Positions 1-6,645 of a stretch of DNA of 21,675 bases are shown piece by piece. This DNA is from a virus. The stretch lies in IMG/VR virus record IMGVR_UViG_3300042991_000454, positions 1 through 21,675 of that record; one strand, 5' to 3'. A program made the translations under genes and the position numbers. The notes beneath the pieces were generated by a model that did not search any database, was not told the origin of the DNA, and worked only from the letters and a program-made list of their open reading frames with translations. Position 1 is the stretch's first letter. Each line of letters starts with the position of its first letter.

Positions 1-1
1 A

Positions 2-43
2 TATATCAAATGTTACGATGAAATCAGTAACAACAAATTGTGA
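2..43 (+). CDS. 3' end of an upstream gene (partial)
   Basis: Codons are open from base 2 to a TGA at 41-43, giving 13 residues ending in SNNKL, followed by a 21-base A-rich spacer before the portal start. A second frame is also open to a TAA at 45-47, so the frame is not certain. Nothing can be said about function. Confidence 0.35.
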   Translation, partial: YIKCYDEISNNKL

Positions 44-64
44 TTAAAAAATAAATAAAATAAA

Positions 65-1480
65 ATGACTACAAAAAATAAAAAAGAGTTTTCTTCACAA
101 AGAATAATCGAACTTTCAGCTATAAATAACGATCCGTATGAATTATCAGAATTTCCATCATACAACAACCGTTGGGTAAATTACGGTGAAGATAATTTAT
201 ATCTTGAAAATTGTTTGCGTGATGCATATTTGCATTCTCCTACTAATCAAGCGGTTATAGACGGAATTGTTAATCTTGCTACAGGTGAGGGTGTTCAGGT
301 TGTTGATAGTACTAACAATCCGATGTCAAATAAGTTCATAAATGAGAACTTTCCGAAAGAAACGATCAAAAAAATGATTGCAGACTTAAAAACTTATGGA
401 TTTTGCGTGATTGAAGTGTACGGTGCTACTTGCAAATACAGAGAAGCAATTCGTTTTCGTTCTGATGTTGCTGATGAAAATGGGAACATAAACTATATGT
501 GGTACTCAAGAGATTGGGCACACTACTCACAAAAATTAAATAAACCAGTTAAAATACCTCTGTTTAAAGAAGGTGTTGATGCTGATCTTTCTGTAATTGT
601 TGCACAATTAGACAAAAAAGGATTTATTTATTATTCACCTGTTGATTATCATGCAGGAATGAATTACATTCAACTTGAGGGCTCTTTATCTGTTCTTCAC
701 CAAAGTAACGTTGCAAATGGTCTGTTTCCAGGACTTTCTATCACCTTCTTTGGTACTGAATTTAGTGATGAACAAATGAATAAGATTGAAAAGGATGTTC
801 AAAAGAAATGGGGTGGTGCATCAAACACTAATAGAGTTATGTTAAACTTTGCAAGTGCTCCAGAGCTAGCAACAAAAGTTGAACCTATTGAACAAACAAA
901 TATTTCAGAACAATTCACCTTCATCACTGCTGAAACAACCGAAAAAATACTTTTAGCTCACGGTGTTAATTCACCTTTACTATTTGGTATCAGAACTGGT
1001 AATAATGGTTTAGGTTCAAATTCAGAAGAATTACAGATGGCTTTTTATCTTTTCTATGAAAGTAAATTGAAACATTATCAAGAATATATTATCACTTTAA
1101 TTAAACGAGTAATGGCATCTAACCTTTTATATGCTGATGTTGAATTTATCACATACAATCCGTTCGCAAACACCGAAAACACACAACAATTAGCTAAAAT
1201 AGAAGAAGTAACAGAAGTTAATTCAGTTGATATATTAGCAAGAATGGATGAAATTAAAACTAAACCAACTGGACATTTAACTTTAGAGAAATTAATGACA
1301 AAAAATTCAGACAAAACTAGTCTTTATAAGTTTATTAAAACAAGTACAAACAACAACATAATTATTAAGAAGTTTGAAATACTTGATAAAAAAGGTTTTC
1401 TTTTTAAACATGACACAATAATTAAGAATTGTTCAGATTACTGCTTCTTTGAAAGAAAATACGTTGAAATTAATAAATAA
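65..1480 (+). CDS. phage portal protein
   Basis: Probable portal protein, the ring at the capsid vertex through which DNA is packaged and to which the neck is attached. The 471-residue length is in the usual range for portals. The N-terminal half has portal-like character: an early segment (about residues 38-60) of the type RWVNYGEDNLYLENCLRDAY followed by NQAVIDGIVNLATGEGV, and a mid-region with amphipathic helices and a loop around residues 300-330 (HGVNSPLLFGIRTG). The gene is followed by an HNH gene and a connector-like gene, which fits a head-neck block. The start is the first ATG after an A-rich leader with no Shine-Dalgarno. The last 60 or so residues are Lys/Asn/Ile-rich and look unlike the rest, so the 3' end may have been altered when the HNH gene arrived. 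The assignment rests on remembered family appearance and context. Confidence 0.75.
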   Translation: MTTKNKKEFSSQRIIELSAINNDPYELSEFPSYNNRWVNYGEDNLYLENCLRDAYLHSPTNQAVIDGIVNLATGEGVQVVDSTNNPMSNKFINENFPKETIKKMIADLKTYGFCVIEVYGATCKYREAIRFRSDVADENGNINYMWYSRDWAHYSQKLNKPVKIPLFKEGVDADLSVIVAQLDKKGFIYYSPVDYHAGMNYIQLEGSLSVLHQSNVANGLFPGLSITFFGTEFSDEQMNKIEKDVQKKWGGASNTNRVMLNFASAPELATKVEPIEQTNISEQFTFITAETTEKILLAHGVNSPLLFGIRTGNNGLGSNSEELQMAFYLFYESKLKHYQEYIITLIKRVMASNLLYADVEFITYNPFANTENTQQLAKIEEVTEVNSVDILARMDEIKTKPTGHLTLEKLMTKNSDKTSLYKFIKTSTNNNIIIKKFEILDKKGFLFKHDTIIKNCSDYCFFERKYVEINK

Positions 1481-1518
1481 GAACTTTTAGAGTAATAAAT
1501 ACTAAATAAAAATAAAAA

Positions 1519-1959
1519 ATGAAATTAGAAGATAAATTAAAAATATTAGTAGAAAAAGGATATACATACGATTGTGAAAGTGGTCACATCTATAATAGAT
1601 ATAATAAACAGGTGACTTGTAAGAGTAGTAATGGTTATATACATTTTGGAACTGATTTTAAAGTAGGTGGTCACCAATTTGCTTGGTATGTACATTATAA
1701 TCAAGTTCCAAATGTTATTGATCATATAGACAGATGTAAAACTAATAATAAAATAGACAATTTAAGAAACGGAAATCAGTCTCAAAACTTATGGAACATG
1801 GATGTAAAACAGGGTTATTCATTAGATAAAAATACTAATACTTATTATGCTCAAATTTGTGTAAATAATAAAAGAATATGTTTAGGTCATCATAAAACAC
1901 CAGAAGATGCAAGACAAGCTTATATAGAAGCTAAAAAATTATATCACAAAATAAATTAA
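1519..1959 (+). CDS. HNH homing-type endonuclease with AP2 DNA-binding domain
   Basis: Free-standing HNH endonuclease of the phage homing type. Residues about 10-90 form an HNH_3-like domain: GHQFAWYVHY supplies the first His, VIDHIDRCKTNNKIDNLR is the D-H-x-D...N..NLR core that coordinates metal and cuts DNA. Residues about 98-146 look like an AP2-type domain (YYAQICVNNKRICLGHHKTPEDARQAY), which would bind the target site. It sits between the portal and connector-like genes with a 38-base gap upstream and 5 bases downstream, so it is cotranscribed with structural genes and interrupts their block. Such genes usually spread by cutting alleles that lack them. It has a close domain relative in the N-terminus of the sigma gene at 5473-6156 and a second HNH-AP2 gene at 13852-14424. 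Confidence 0.85.
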   Translation: MKLEDKLKILVEKGYTYDCESGHIYNRYNKQVTCKSSNGYIHFGTDFKVGGHQFAWYVHYNQVPNVIDHIDRCKTNNKIDNLRNGNQSQNLWNMDVKQGYSLDKNTNTYYAQICVNNKRICLGHHKTPEDARQAYIEAKKLYHKIN

Positions 1960-1964
1960 AAATT

Positions 1965-2477
1965 ATGATTAGTATTTTGTTCATAGATTATCAGGATATA
2001 CTCCATTGGTCTTCGATTAACGGGTCAATAGATGTGTATAAGCTCAATCCACAGATACTTAATGCCCAAATTCTATACACCGAACCAATTTTGGGAAGTA
2101 GTCTTTATGAAAAATTAGAGACTCTGATTGACACTAACGATATTAATATTAACACATATTCAGATTATAAGACTCTGTTAACCAATATGATAGCGCCTTC
2201 GGTCGTGTTTCATACTCTTGAACTTTTTATTCCGATAAACTCATATCAAATTGCTGATGGTGGTACTTTTCAGTATCAACCTTCAAATGCAAGTTACTCA
2301 CCACTTGATGATATTGATAGAATGAGTAAACGTTATCAGATAATCGGTTCAAAATATGATGATAAATTACAACGATACTTATGTGAGAACTCAAATCTTT
2401 TTGCTGAATATACAAACAATACTGGTTTAGTCGATATTAATAAACCATCAATAAAAACAGGACTTTATTTAGGATGA
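1965..2477 (+). CDS. head-tail connector / head completion-like protein
   Basis: A 170-residue protein with the pattern of a Bacteroidota-phage head-completion protein: a short N-terminal strand, then a segment of the type NGSIDVYKLNPQILNAQ, then LGSSLYEKLETLI, then helices. This resembles gp6-like connector proteins, which attach under the portal ring. The C-terminal part (DDIDRMSKRYQIIGSKYDDKLQRYLCEN) is predicted helical and ends in an extended GLYLG tail. It lies one gene after the portal, where such a protein is expected. The start is the ATG five bases after the HNH stop; the next in-frame Met is well inside the conserved part. The family is inferred from residue pattern and position only. 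Confidence 0.6.
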   Translation: MISILFIDYQDILHWSSINGSIDVYKLNPQILNAQILYTEPILGSSLYEKLETLIDTNDININTYSDYKTLLTNMIAPSVVFHTLELFIPINSYQIADGGTFQYQPSNASYSPLDDIDRMSKRYQIIGSKYDDKLQRYLCENSNLFAEYTNNTGLVDINKPSIKTGLYLG

Positions 2478-2563
2478 AACGTCAAGACAATAATATAAAG
2501 AAACTTAAACTCTATTTAAAGAGAGTAGAAAAAAATAATAAAACAAAAAATGGCAACAACTAA
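2474..2563 (+). CDS. possible 29-aa basic peptide
   Basis: An ATG overlaps the TGA of the connector gene (ATGA) and opens a 29-codon frame rich in Lys and Asn, which runs 14 bases past the start of the next gene. Stop-start coupling of this kind is common in this genome, but the peptide has no recognisable feature and may be chance. Confidence 0.2.
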   Translation: MKRQDNNIKKLKLYLKRVEKNNKTKNGNN

Positions 2564-2999
2564 CATTGATACTAATCATAATGTCACCATTATATCGTAT
2601 GATGATTATGAAGCATCAGTTGTATATACAGATGCAGAAGTGGTAACACTTGAACAACAAATAGAAGGTATAACAGGTTCAACTGGTTCATCAGGAACAT
2701 CAGGTGTAGATGGCACATCAGGTACAAGTGGTGCGGGTTCAACAATAGTAAATATTACAGGTGAAACATCTGTTGCAATTAATACTTATATTCGAGCATC
2801 AGGTGGTACTTATAACATCTTACTTCCAGCTACAACTGGATCAGGTGGAACAATTCAAATCAAAAAACTAAATGCTGGAACGGTTACTGCTACTCCAGAT
2901 GGTACTGATTTGATAGACTTCACAGCAAATAAAACTGTAACAGAAGCAGCATCGCTTCTTTTAATTGATGCAGCAGTTGGTTTCTGGGAAATCAATTAA
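2550..2999 (+). CDS. collagen-like tail/fibre protein
   Basis: A 149-residue structural protein. Residues about 1-39 form a short N-terminal region, residues 40-63 are eight Gly-X-Y triplets (GITGSTGSSGTSG and on) that would form a short collagen-like triple helix, and residues 64-149 are a beta-rich C-terminal domain (TYNILLPATTGSGGTIQIKKL ... VGFWEIN) of the kind found at the ends of tail fibres, built of alternating Gly/Thr/Ser strands. The role is probably a trimeric fibre or capsid/tail decoration that touches host surface glycans. The start ATG follows a run of A. The gene is followed 20 bases later by another fibre-like gene in the same direction, so the two may form one appendage. Confidence 0.65.
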   Translation: MATTNIDTNHNVTIISYDDYEASVVYTDAEVVTLEQQIEGITGSTGSSGTSGVDGTSGTSGAGSTIVNITGETSVAINTYIRASGGTYNILLPATTGSGGTIQIKKLNAGTVTATPDGTDLIDFTANKTVTEAASLLLIDAAVGFWEIN

Positions 3000-3019
3000 A
3001 AAATTAATCAATAAATAAA

Positions 3020-4204
3020 ATGAGTTATTTGATAGACAATTCGTATAAAACGTTACAGTACTTTATGGACGGTGAAGACTTTGGAATAGGTCTTCCAACT
3101 ATAATTAGCGGTACAACTGCTGATACAAATACAGATGATCTTGATACTTTTGTAATTTATCAGGGTACAAATGCTGTGATTATAACAGGTGCAACAAAGT
3201 TCATCGGTTTTGAACTTAAAGGTGAATTTGAGGCTGGTAAAACATTAGAGTTTTACACTTACGGACCAACTGTAGGTGCTTACACTTTAATTGCTTCTAT
3301 TGTTGGTACAGGAGCATTACAAACAATTGATGTTGTTATAAATAAAAGTTTAGCAACATATCACGATGATAGTTATAATGTAGATATATCAAAATTAGAA
3401 ATCTACCCTGGTGGTGGTGCGCCAGATTTAATTAAAATATATTATATGTCTTTCTATGACAAATCAAATGACTATGCATTAGAGAGTTACGTTGATACGG
3501 AAGTACAAGCAGTAGAAGCATTAATTCCCGCTGGTTTAGACCCAACAATACCTTATGGTGCTGTACTCACATCAAATTCGGATTCTACAGCAATTACTGG
3601 AAGTACCCGATTATATGTAGAAAACGACACATTATACTTTGGTAATTCAAGTGAAGGTACTAACTTTGGTCTTGTAGGAAATGCTGCTGCACACGGAAAA
3701 TTCAGTTGGGGTTACGGATCAGTTGCCGCTGATGGTGGTTTTGCTGTTGGTTTAAACGCAAACGCATCAAACTATTGTACAGCAATAGGAGTAGGTGCAA
3801 GAACTATTGGAGGTCAAGGACACTTAACACTCGGAACAAATGCAAAAACTGGTTCGGCTACATATTGTGAAAACTCTATAACGATCGGGTTCGGTGATGA
3901 TGGTGTTGCTGACTATAACGCTGGTGTTGATGCATCATATGCAATTGGTGTTCAAAACTTTAAAGTTGAAACATCAGCTTCAAATGTTAAAGTGTTTGGC
4001 GGTAAAAACTTTCAAATTCAAAACTCAACAGGAACAACTTGGATCAATCCACAAGGAATATATTCAGGTTACACTGCTGGTGATACTATAATTGATGGTG
4101 ATGCACATTTTGTATCTGATCCTATTTTAACTGATACGGTTACTGGTTCAAAATATAGAATTCAAGTGATATCTGGAACATTAACAGCAACTTTAATCAC
4201 TTAA
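3020..4204 (+). CDS. fibre protein with YadA-head-like repeats
   Basis: A 394-residue virion protein. Residues 1-150 look like a lectin- or jelly-roll-like domain (IGFELKGEFEAGKTLEFYTYGPTVG). A short helix follows (YALESYVDTEVQAVEALIP), probably a trimerisation coil. Residues about 220-315 carry repeated motifs of the type WGYGSVAADGGFAVGLNANA, CTAIGVGARTIGG and NSITIGFGDDG, the left-handed beta-roll repeat of YadA/trimeric-autotransporter heads, which is also used in phage fibres. The C-terminus (DTVTGSKYRIQVISGTLTATL) is a short beta-domain frequent at phage fibre ends. Likely role: receptor-facing part of the tail. No intramolecular chaperone or peptidase triad was seen. Confidence 0.65.
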   Translation: MSYLIDNSYKTLQYFMDGEDFGIGLPTIISGTTADTNTDDLDTFVIYQGTNAVIITGATKFIGFELKGEFEAGKTLEFYTYGPTVGAYTLIASIVGTGALQTIDVVINKSLATYHDDSYNVDISKLEIYPGGGAPDLIKIYYMSFYDKSNDYALESYVDTEVQAVEALIPAGLDPTIPYGAVLTSNSDSTAITGSTRLYVENDTLYFGNSSEGTNFGLVGNAAAHGKFSWGYGSVAADGGFAVGLNANASNYCTAIGVGARTIGGQGHLTLGTNAKTGSATYCENSITIGFGDDGVADYNAGVDASYAIGVQNFKVETSASNVKVFGGKNFQIQNSTGTTWINPQGIYSGYTAGDTIIDGDAHFVSDPILTDTVTGSKYRIQVISGTLTATLIT

Positions 4205-4223
4205 AATAAAATAAATTAAATTA

Positions 4224-4643
4224 ATGGAAATAGCAACTATAGAATTCGTAATAACTATTCTTGTGTTTCTTGGATCTTTGGTCGGGATCTGGGTTTCACT
4301 TTCGAATAAAGTGGAAAAAATTGACACCCGATTATCTGAAATTGAAACATATAAAGTTACTTCAGAGCAACTAGCAAGAACAAAGTTCACTGAATTAGAT
4401 CAAAAAATTGAAAGAAAAATTGATATGGTTCAAATTGTTATTGAAAATAGAGTAAGAGAAATGCGTGAGGAAAGAAAAGATTTTGAAAGTAAAATGGAAA
4501 AAACTTTTGAAAAGATGTGGCACACTCTTGAAAGAATTGAAGAAAAACTTGACGATAAGATTAAGGACCTCATAATATTGAAGAGCGAACACGACCAAAA
4601 TTATTGCCACTTCAAAAATGAACAAGAAAAAAATGCAAAATAA
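4224..4643 (+). CDS. membrane-anchored coiled-coil protein, lysis-associated
   Basis: A 139-residue protein with a single N-terminal membrane segment (about residues 6-26, ATIEFVITILVFLGSLVGIW) followed by a long, highly charged helix (residues 30-125) with heptad-like spacing of Leu/Ile/Val, i.e. a coiled coil. The topology resembles inner-membrane spanins (Rz-like) and other small anchored coils found near holins. It is directly upstream of two holin-like genes. No outer-membrane lipoprotein partner with a lipobox is visible, although a 30-residue hydrophobic peptide overlaps its 3' end. A role in lysis is inferred from topology and place; it could equally be a superinfection or membrane-scaffold protein. 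Confidence 0.5.
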   Translation: MEIATIEFVITILVFLGSLVGIWVSLSNKVEKIDTRLSEIETYKVTSEQLARTKFTELDQKIERKIDMVQIVIENRVREMREERKDFESKMEKTFEKMWHTLERIEEKLDDKIKDLIILKSEHDQNYCHFKNEQEKNAK

Positions 4644-4710
4644 AATAGTAAACAGAGTGATCATTTCGGTGGTTACTCTGTATATAATTTCAATTTTATT
4701 AATACTATGA
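4618..4710 (+). CDS. possible 30-aa transmembrane peptide
   Basis: ATG at 4618 lies inside the 3' end of the coiled-coil gene and opens a 30-codon frame ending in a TGA that overlaps the ATG of the first holin-like gene (CTATGA). The product starts MNKKKMQNK (basic) and continues into an uninterrupted hydrophobic stretch (VIISVVTLYIISILLIL), i.e. one membrane helix with positive-inside charge. It fills the only gap between the two genes. There is no Cys, so it is not a lipoprotein spanin. The hairpin at 4652-4681 lies within it, so the sequence may be conserved for RNA structure instead. Confidence 0.35.
   Translation: MNKKKMQNKIVNRVIISVVTLYIISILLIL
4652..4681 (+). other. RNA hairpin before holin-like gene
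   Basis: ACAGAGTGATCA pairs with TGGTTACTCTGT (12 pairs, two of them G-T) around a TTTCGG loop. No T-run follows, so it is not a typical terminator. It sits 25 bases before the start of the holin-like gene and could control its translation or mRNA stability. Confidence 0.45.
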
Positions 4711-4964
4711 CTAAATTTACTCAAATGATAGCACCCAACACTGGTGTTTCTTCAAACCGTTTTATAAACATAATAATGGTTGTATTTATGCTAGCCGTTA
4801 TGATGTATTCATTATTCTTTGCTGTGCCCATTGAGATTTTAGAAACGGTTTTGCAATATTCATTGTATATTTTTATTAGTTCGTTGGGCACAAAAGCTGC
4901 TGAAAAAATAACCAGTATAATTAAACAAAAATCTGATAATAAATTTGAAAGTTTTAACAAATAA
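4707..4964 (+). CDS. holin-like small membrane protein, copy 1
   Basis: An 85-residue protein with two predicted membrane segments (about residues 19-42, FINIIMVVFMLAVMMYSLFF; and 48-63, LQYSLYIFISSLGTK) joined by a short turn, and a charged, Lys-rich C-terminal tail. This is the size and topology of small class II/III-type holins, which make lesions in the inner membrane to time lysis. It shares NTGVSSNRFIN, MVVFML and YSLYIFISSLGTK with the protein at 5243-5479, so the two are paralogues. The start is an ATG overlapping the stop of the 30-codon frame upstream. No endolysin is visible in the window; family assignment rests on topology and context. Confidence 0.6.
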   Translation: MTKFTQMIAPNTGVSSNRFINIIMVVFMLAVMMYSLFFAVPIEILETVLQYSLYIFISSLGTKAAEKITSIIKQKSDNKFESFNK

Positions 4965-4985
4965 AAAATAGAGCATGAAAACCAA

Positions 4986-5246
4986 ATGGCATGTAAATAC
5001 AAAAGAAGCAAAATGATATATAAATGTGAAAATGGATACGCTATTGATGAAGATTTAGAAATAACTTTTTGGCAAGATTTAAAAATATTAACTAATAATG
5101 AATTAGATGATATATTAAAAAATTGTAAAAAAACTGAATGTTATGATGAAGGAAAATTAGTTAAAGTTATGTATGATATATTACAAGAGAAGATAAATAG
5201 AAGAAAACAAAAATTAAAAAAAATAATAAAAAATCAGGAAATATGA
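4986..5246 (+). CDS. unknown small charged protein between the two holin-like genes
   Basis: An 86-residue soluble protein of unknown family. It has four Cys (CKYKRSK, YKCENGY, KNCKKTEC), a predicted helical middle (TNNELDDILKNC) and a very basic helical C-terminus (EKINRRKQKLKKIIKNQ). A second in-frame ATG at 5013 overlaps the TGA of a 13-codon frame that starts at 4975, so the real start may be 5013. Its TGA overlaps the ATG of the second holin-like gene, so the two are translationally coupled. The insert between paralogous membrane genes suggests either a regulator of lysis or a passenger of the duplication. Confidence 0.55.
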   Translation: MACKYKRSKMIYKCENGYAIDEDLEITFWQDLKILTNNELDDILKNCKKTECYDEGKLVKVMYDILQEKINRRKQKLKKIIKNQEI

Positions 5247-5479
5247 CAACATTCAGAGCAATGATTAGTAACAATACAGGTGTAAGCTCAAATAGATTTA
5301 TAAATGTATTAATGGTAGTATTTATGTTATTGGTAATGATATATGCCATATTTATACCAGTTGATATAGAAACATTAAAATTGGTTTTGGAGTATTCATT
5401 GTATATTTTTATTAGTTCACTTGGTACTAAATCTGTTGAGAAGATAACAGCACTGATTAAATCAAAATCGGGTCAATAA
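5243..5479 (+). CDS. holin-like small membrane protein, copy 2
   Basis: A 78-residue paralogue of the 4707-4964 protein, with the same two membrane segments (FINVLMVVFMLLVMIYAIFI and LEYSLYIFISSLGTK). The C-terminal tail is shorter and the region between helices differs (PVDIETLKLV against PVPIEILETV-like residues in copy 1). A 26-base run is identical between the copies (4857-4882 and 5393-5418), while codons elsewhere have diverged toward A/T-ending forms. It begins at an ATG coupled to the previous stop. Its stop codon overlaps the end of the convergent sigma gene by seven bases, so no terminator fits between them. The pair may work as holin/antiholin or as two holins. Confidence 0.6.
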   Translation: MTTFRAMISNNTGVSSNRFINVLMVVFMLLVMIYAIFIPVDIETLKLVLEYSLYIFISSLGTKSVEKITALIKSKSGQ

Positions 5480-6156
5480 TAATTATTTATACTAATAAAG
5501 TGTTGTCTATCATGCGCTGGTATATACTTATGATAAATCAATATATTGAAATTATTCACCAGACTTCTTTTAATCAATTCAGTAATATAAGGTAGTGCAG
5601 CACCTCTATTCACATCGAAATTTTTATATTTTTGGATTACGTGAAGATAAGCACCCATCATACAATCGTATTTATCATTCTCCGAATTATATGAAAACTT
5701 GCGTGTAACATTCTTACATATATCAAACAACATTCTCTCTAATTTATTTGTTATTTTACCACGACCTTGACTTATAATAATCTCATATAATAATTCGGTG
5801 TCAATTATATATATTTTAGATTTCTTTGGTTCAGATTTTAACTTAACTACTCTCTCTTTTTTAACTCTCTCTTTTTTCTCTTTTACTTTTTTTTCTTGAA
5901 AGTATAAATTCTCAAAACGCCAATCTTTTTTATCACCATTTTTATACATTAAGCGTTTTAATGGTAATTCTTTTGCGTGCATATAATAACAAAGTCTTGC
6001 GGCATCTGCACAAATATAATCAGATTTATTACAGATTACAGGAACAGTAGCTTTTACACTTTTACCCATATGTGAGAATAATTCACCTGTTGTTGGGTTA
6101 TAAGTCCAACCCTTTTCTATAAATAAATCATAATCTTTTACTCTTTCGGCTTTCAA
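5473..6156 (-). CDS. T4 gp55-like late sigma factor with degenerate HNH-like N-terminus
   Basis: Probable phage sigma factor for late transcription. The C-terminal part (YIIDTELLYEIIISQGRGKI ... MLFDICKNVTRKFSY ... KYDCMMGAYLHVIQKYKNFD ... GAALPYITELIKRSLVNNFN) follows the pattern of T4 gp55-like sigma region 2: a K-L-E/M helix, a core-binding helix with the FD...ALPYIT turn. The N-terminal part (about residues 12-88) aligns with the HNH domain at 1519-1959 (EKGWTYNPTTGELFS against EKGYTYDCESGHIYN; KKDWRFENLYF against NNKIDNLRN), but the His and the D-H-x-D residues are replaced, so it is probably DNA-binding only. The two parts are joined by a Lys/Glu-rich linker. The first ATG in frame is at 6216, which would overlap the upstream gene by 89 bases; a TTG at 6156 matches the start of the HNH relative and an A-rich leader, so it is preferred here. 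Confidence 0.7.
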   Translation of the reverse strand: MKAERVKDYDLFIEKGWTYNPTTGELFSHMGKSVKATVPVICNKSDYICADAARLCYYMHAKELPLKRLMYKNGDKKDWRFENLYFQEKKVKEKKERVKKERVVKLKSEPKKSKIYIIDTELLYEIIISQGRGKITNKLERMLFDICKNVTRKFSYNSENDKYDCMMGAYLHVIQKYKNFDVNRGAALPYITELIKRSLVNNFNILIYHKYIPAHDRQHFISINNYY

Positions 6157-6439
6157 TTTTAATATACTTTTTAATTTCGTGATTACCTTCTTCGTCAAGT
6201 ATATACAACATATCAATTGTTTGTTCTGTTTCGTGCATCACAAAGTATTGATTATCTGACATACATCTGGTCATAATCTCACTCATATCTTGTATCGTTA
6301 GACAATCACAAAGTTTATCAAAAAGGGAAAATTTTGAGATTTTTTGCATATAGTATATATAAAAAAGAGGATGTTCGACAACACCCTTTTTAAGGCCAAA
6401 ATAAGAATTTAAAATTTCAGATTTCCAGAGTGAAACCAT
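6128..6439 (-). CDS. unknown 103-aa protein
   Basis: A 103-residue protein of unknown family in the minus-strand operon between a 58-aa gene and the sigma gene. The start is an ATG at 6439 preceded by an A/T-rich leader; an internal Met at 6349 is an alternative. Visible features: two Cys-Asp rich segments (LCDCLTIQDMSEIMTRCMSDN), a helix-forming middle, and a basic C-terminus (KKYIKIESRKSKRL). The overlap with the sigma gene suggests translational coupling. It may be a partner of the sigma factor, but nothing in the sequence proves that. Confidence 0.55.
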   Translation of the reverse strand: MVSLWKSEILNSYFGLKKGVVEHPLFYIYYMQKISKFSLFDKLCDCLTIQDMSEIMTRCMSDNQYFVMHETEQTIDMLYILDEEGNHEIKKYIKIESRKSKRL

Positions 6440-6468
6440 ATAATTTATATTAAATTAAGTTTTGAAAG

Positions 6469-6645
6469 TTATTCTTTTCTTTCATGTTTTAATAGTTCTT
6501 TTAATTCTTCTTCAAGTTCCTTATAGACATCAGAAAGAGCGGTTACATATTGATTACTCTTTGGTATATTATTCTCACGACAAGCAAAATTCAAAGCATC
6601 ATCATAGAATTTTAATCTTTCTATTATCTCTGAAACTTTATTCAT
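6469..6645 (-). CDS. unknown 58-aa helical protein
   Basis: The ATG at 6645 overlaps the TGA of the SSB-like gene (ATGA). The 58-codon frame encodes MNKVSEIIERLKFYDDALNF at the start, then a CRENN turn and a very acidic/basic helix ending ELEEELKELLKHERKE. The whole protein is predicted helical with a Leu/Ile-rich face, so it may form a small coiled coil or bind its neighbour. It fills the gap between two genes of the minus-strand operon, with coupling upstream, and the long antisense frame on the plus strand is its shadow. Function unknown. Confidence 0.6.
   Translation of the reverse strand: MNKVSEIIERLKFYDDALNFACRENNIPKSNQYVTALSDVYKELEEELKELLKHERKE

Noticed and set aside
4395-4724. 109-codon antisense frame rich in Phe and Ile
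   Set aside because: It is the reverse of the coiled-coil gene, whose Glu/Lys codons read as Phe/Leu/Ile on the other strand.
4721-5011. 96-codon antisense frame over the first holin-like gene
   Set aside because: Shadow of a well-supported gene; the plus-strand gene has a paralogue that conserves the plus reading.
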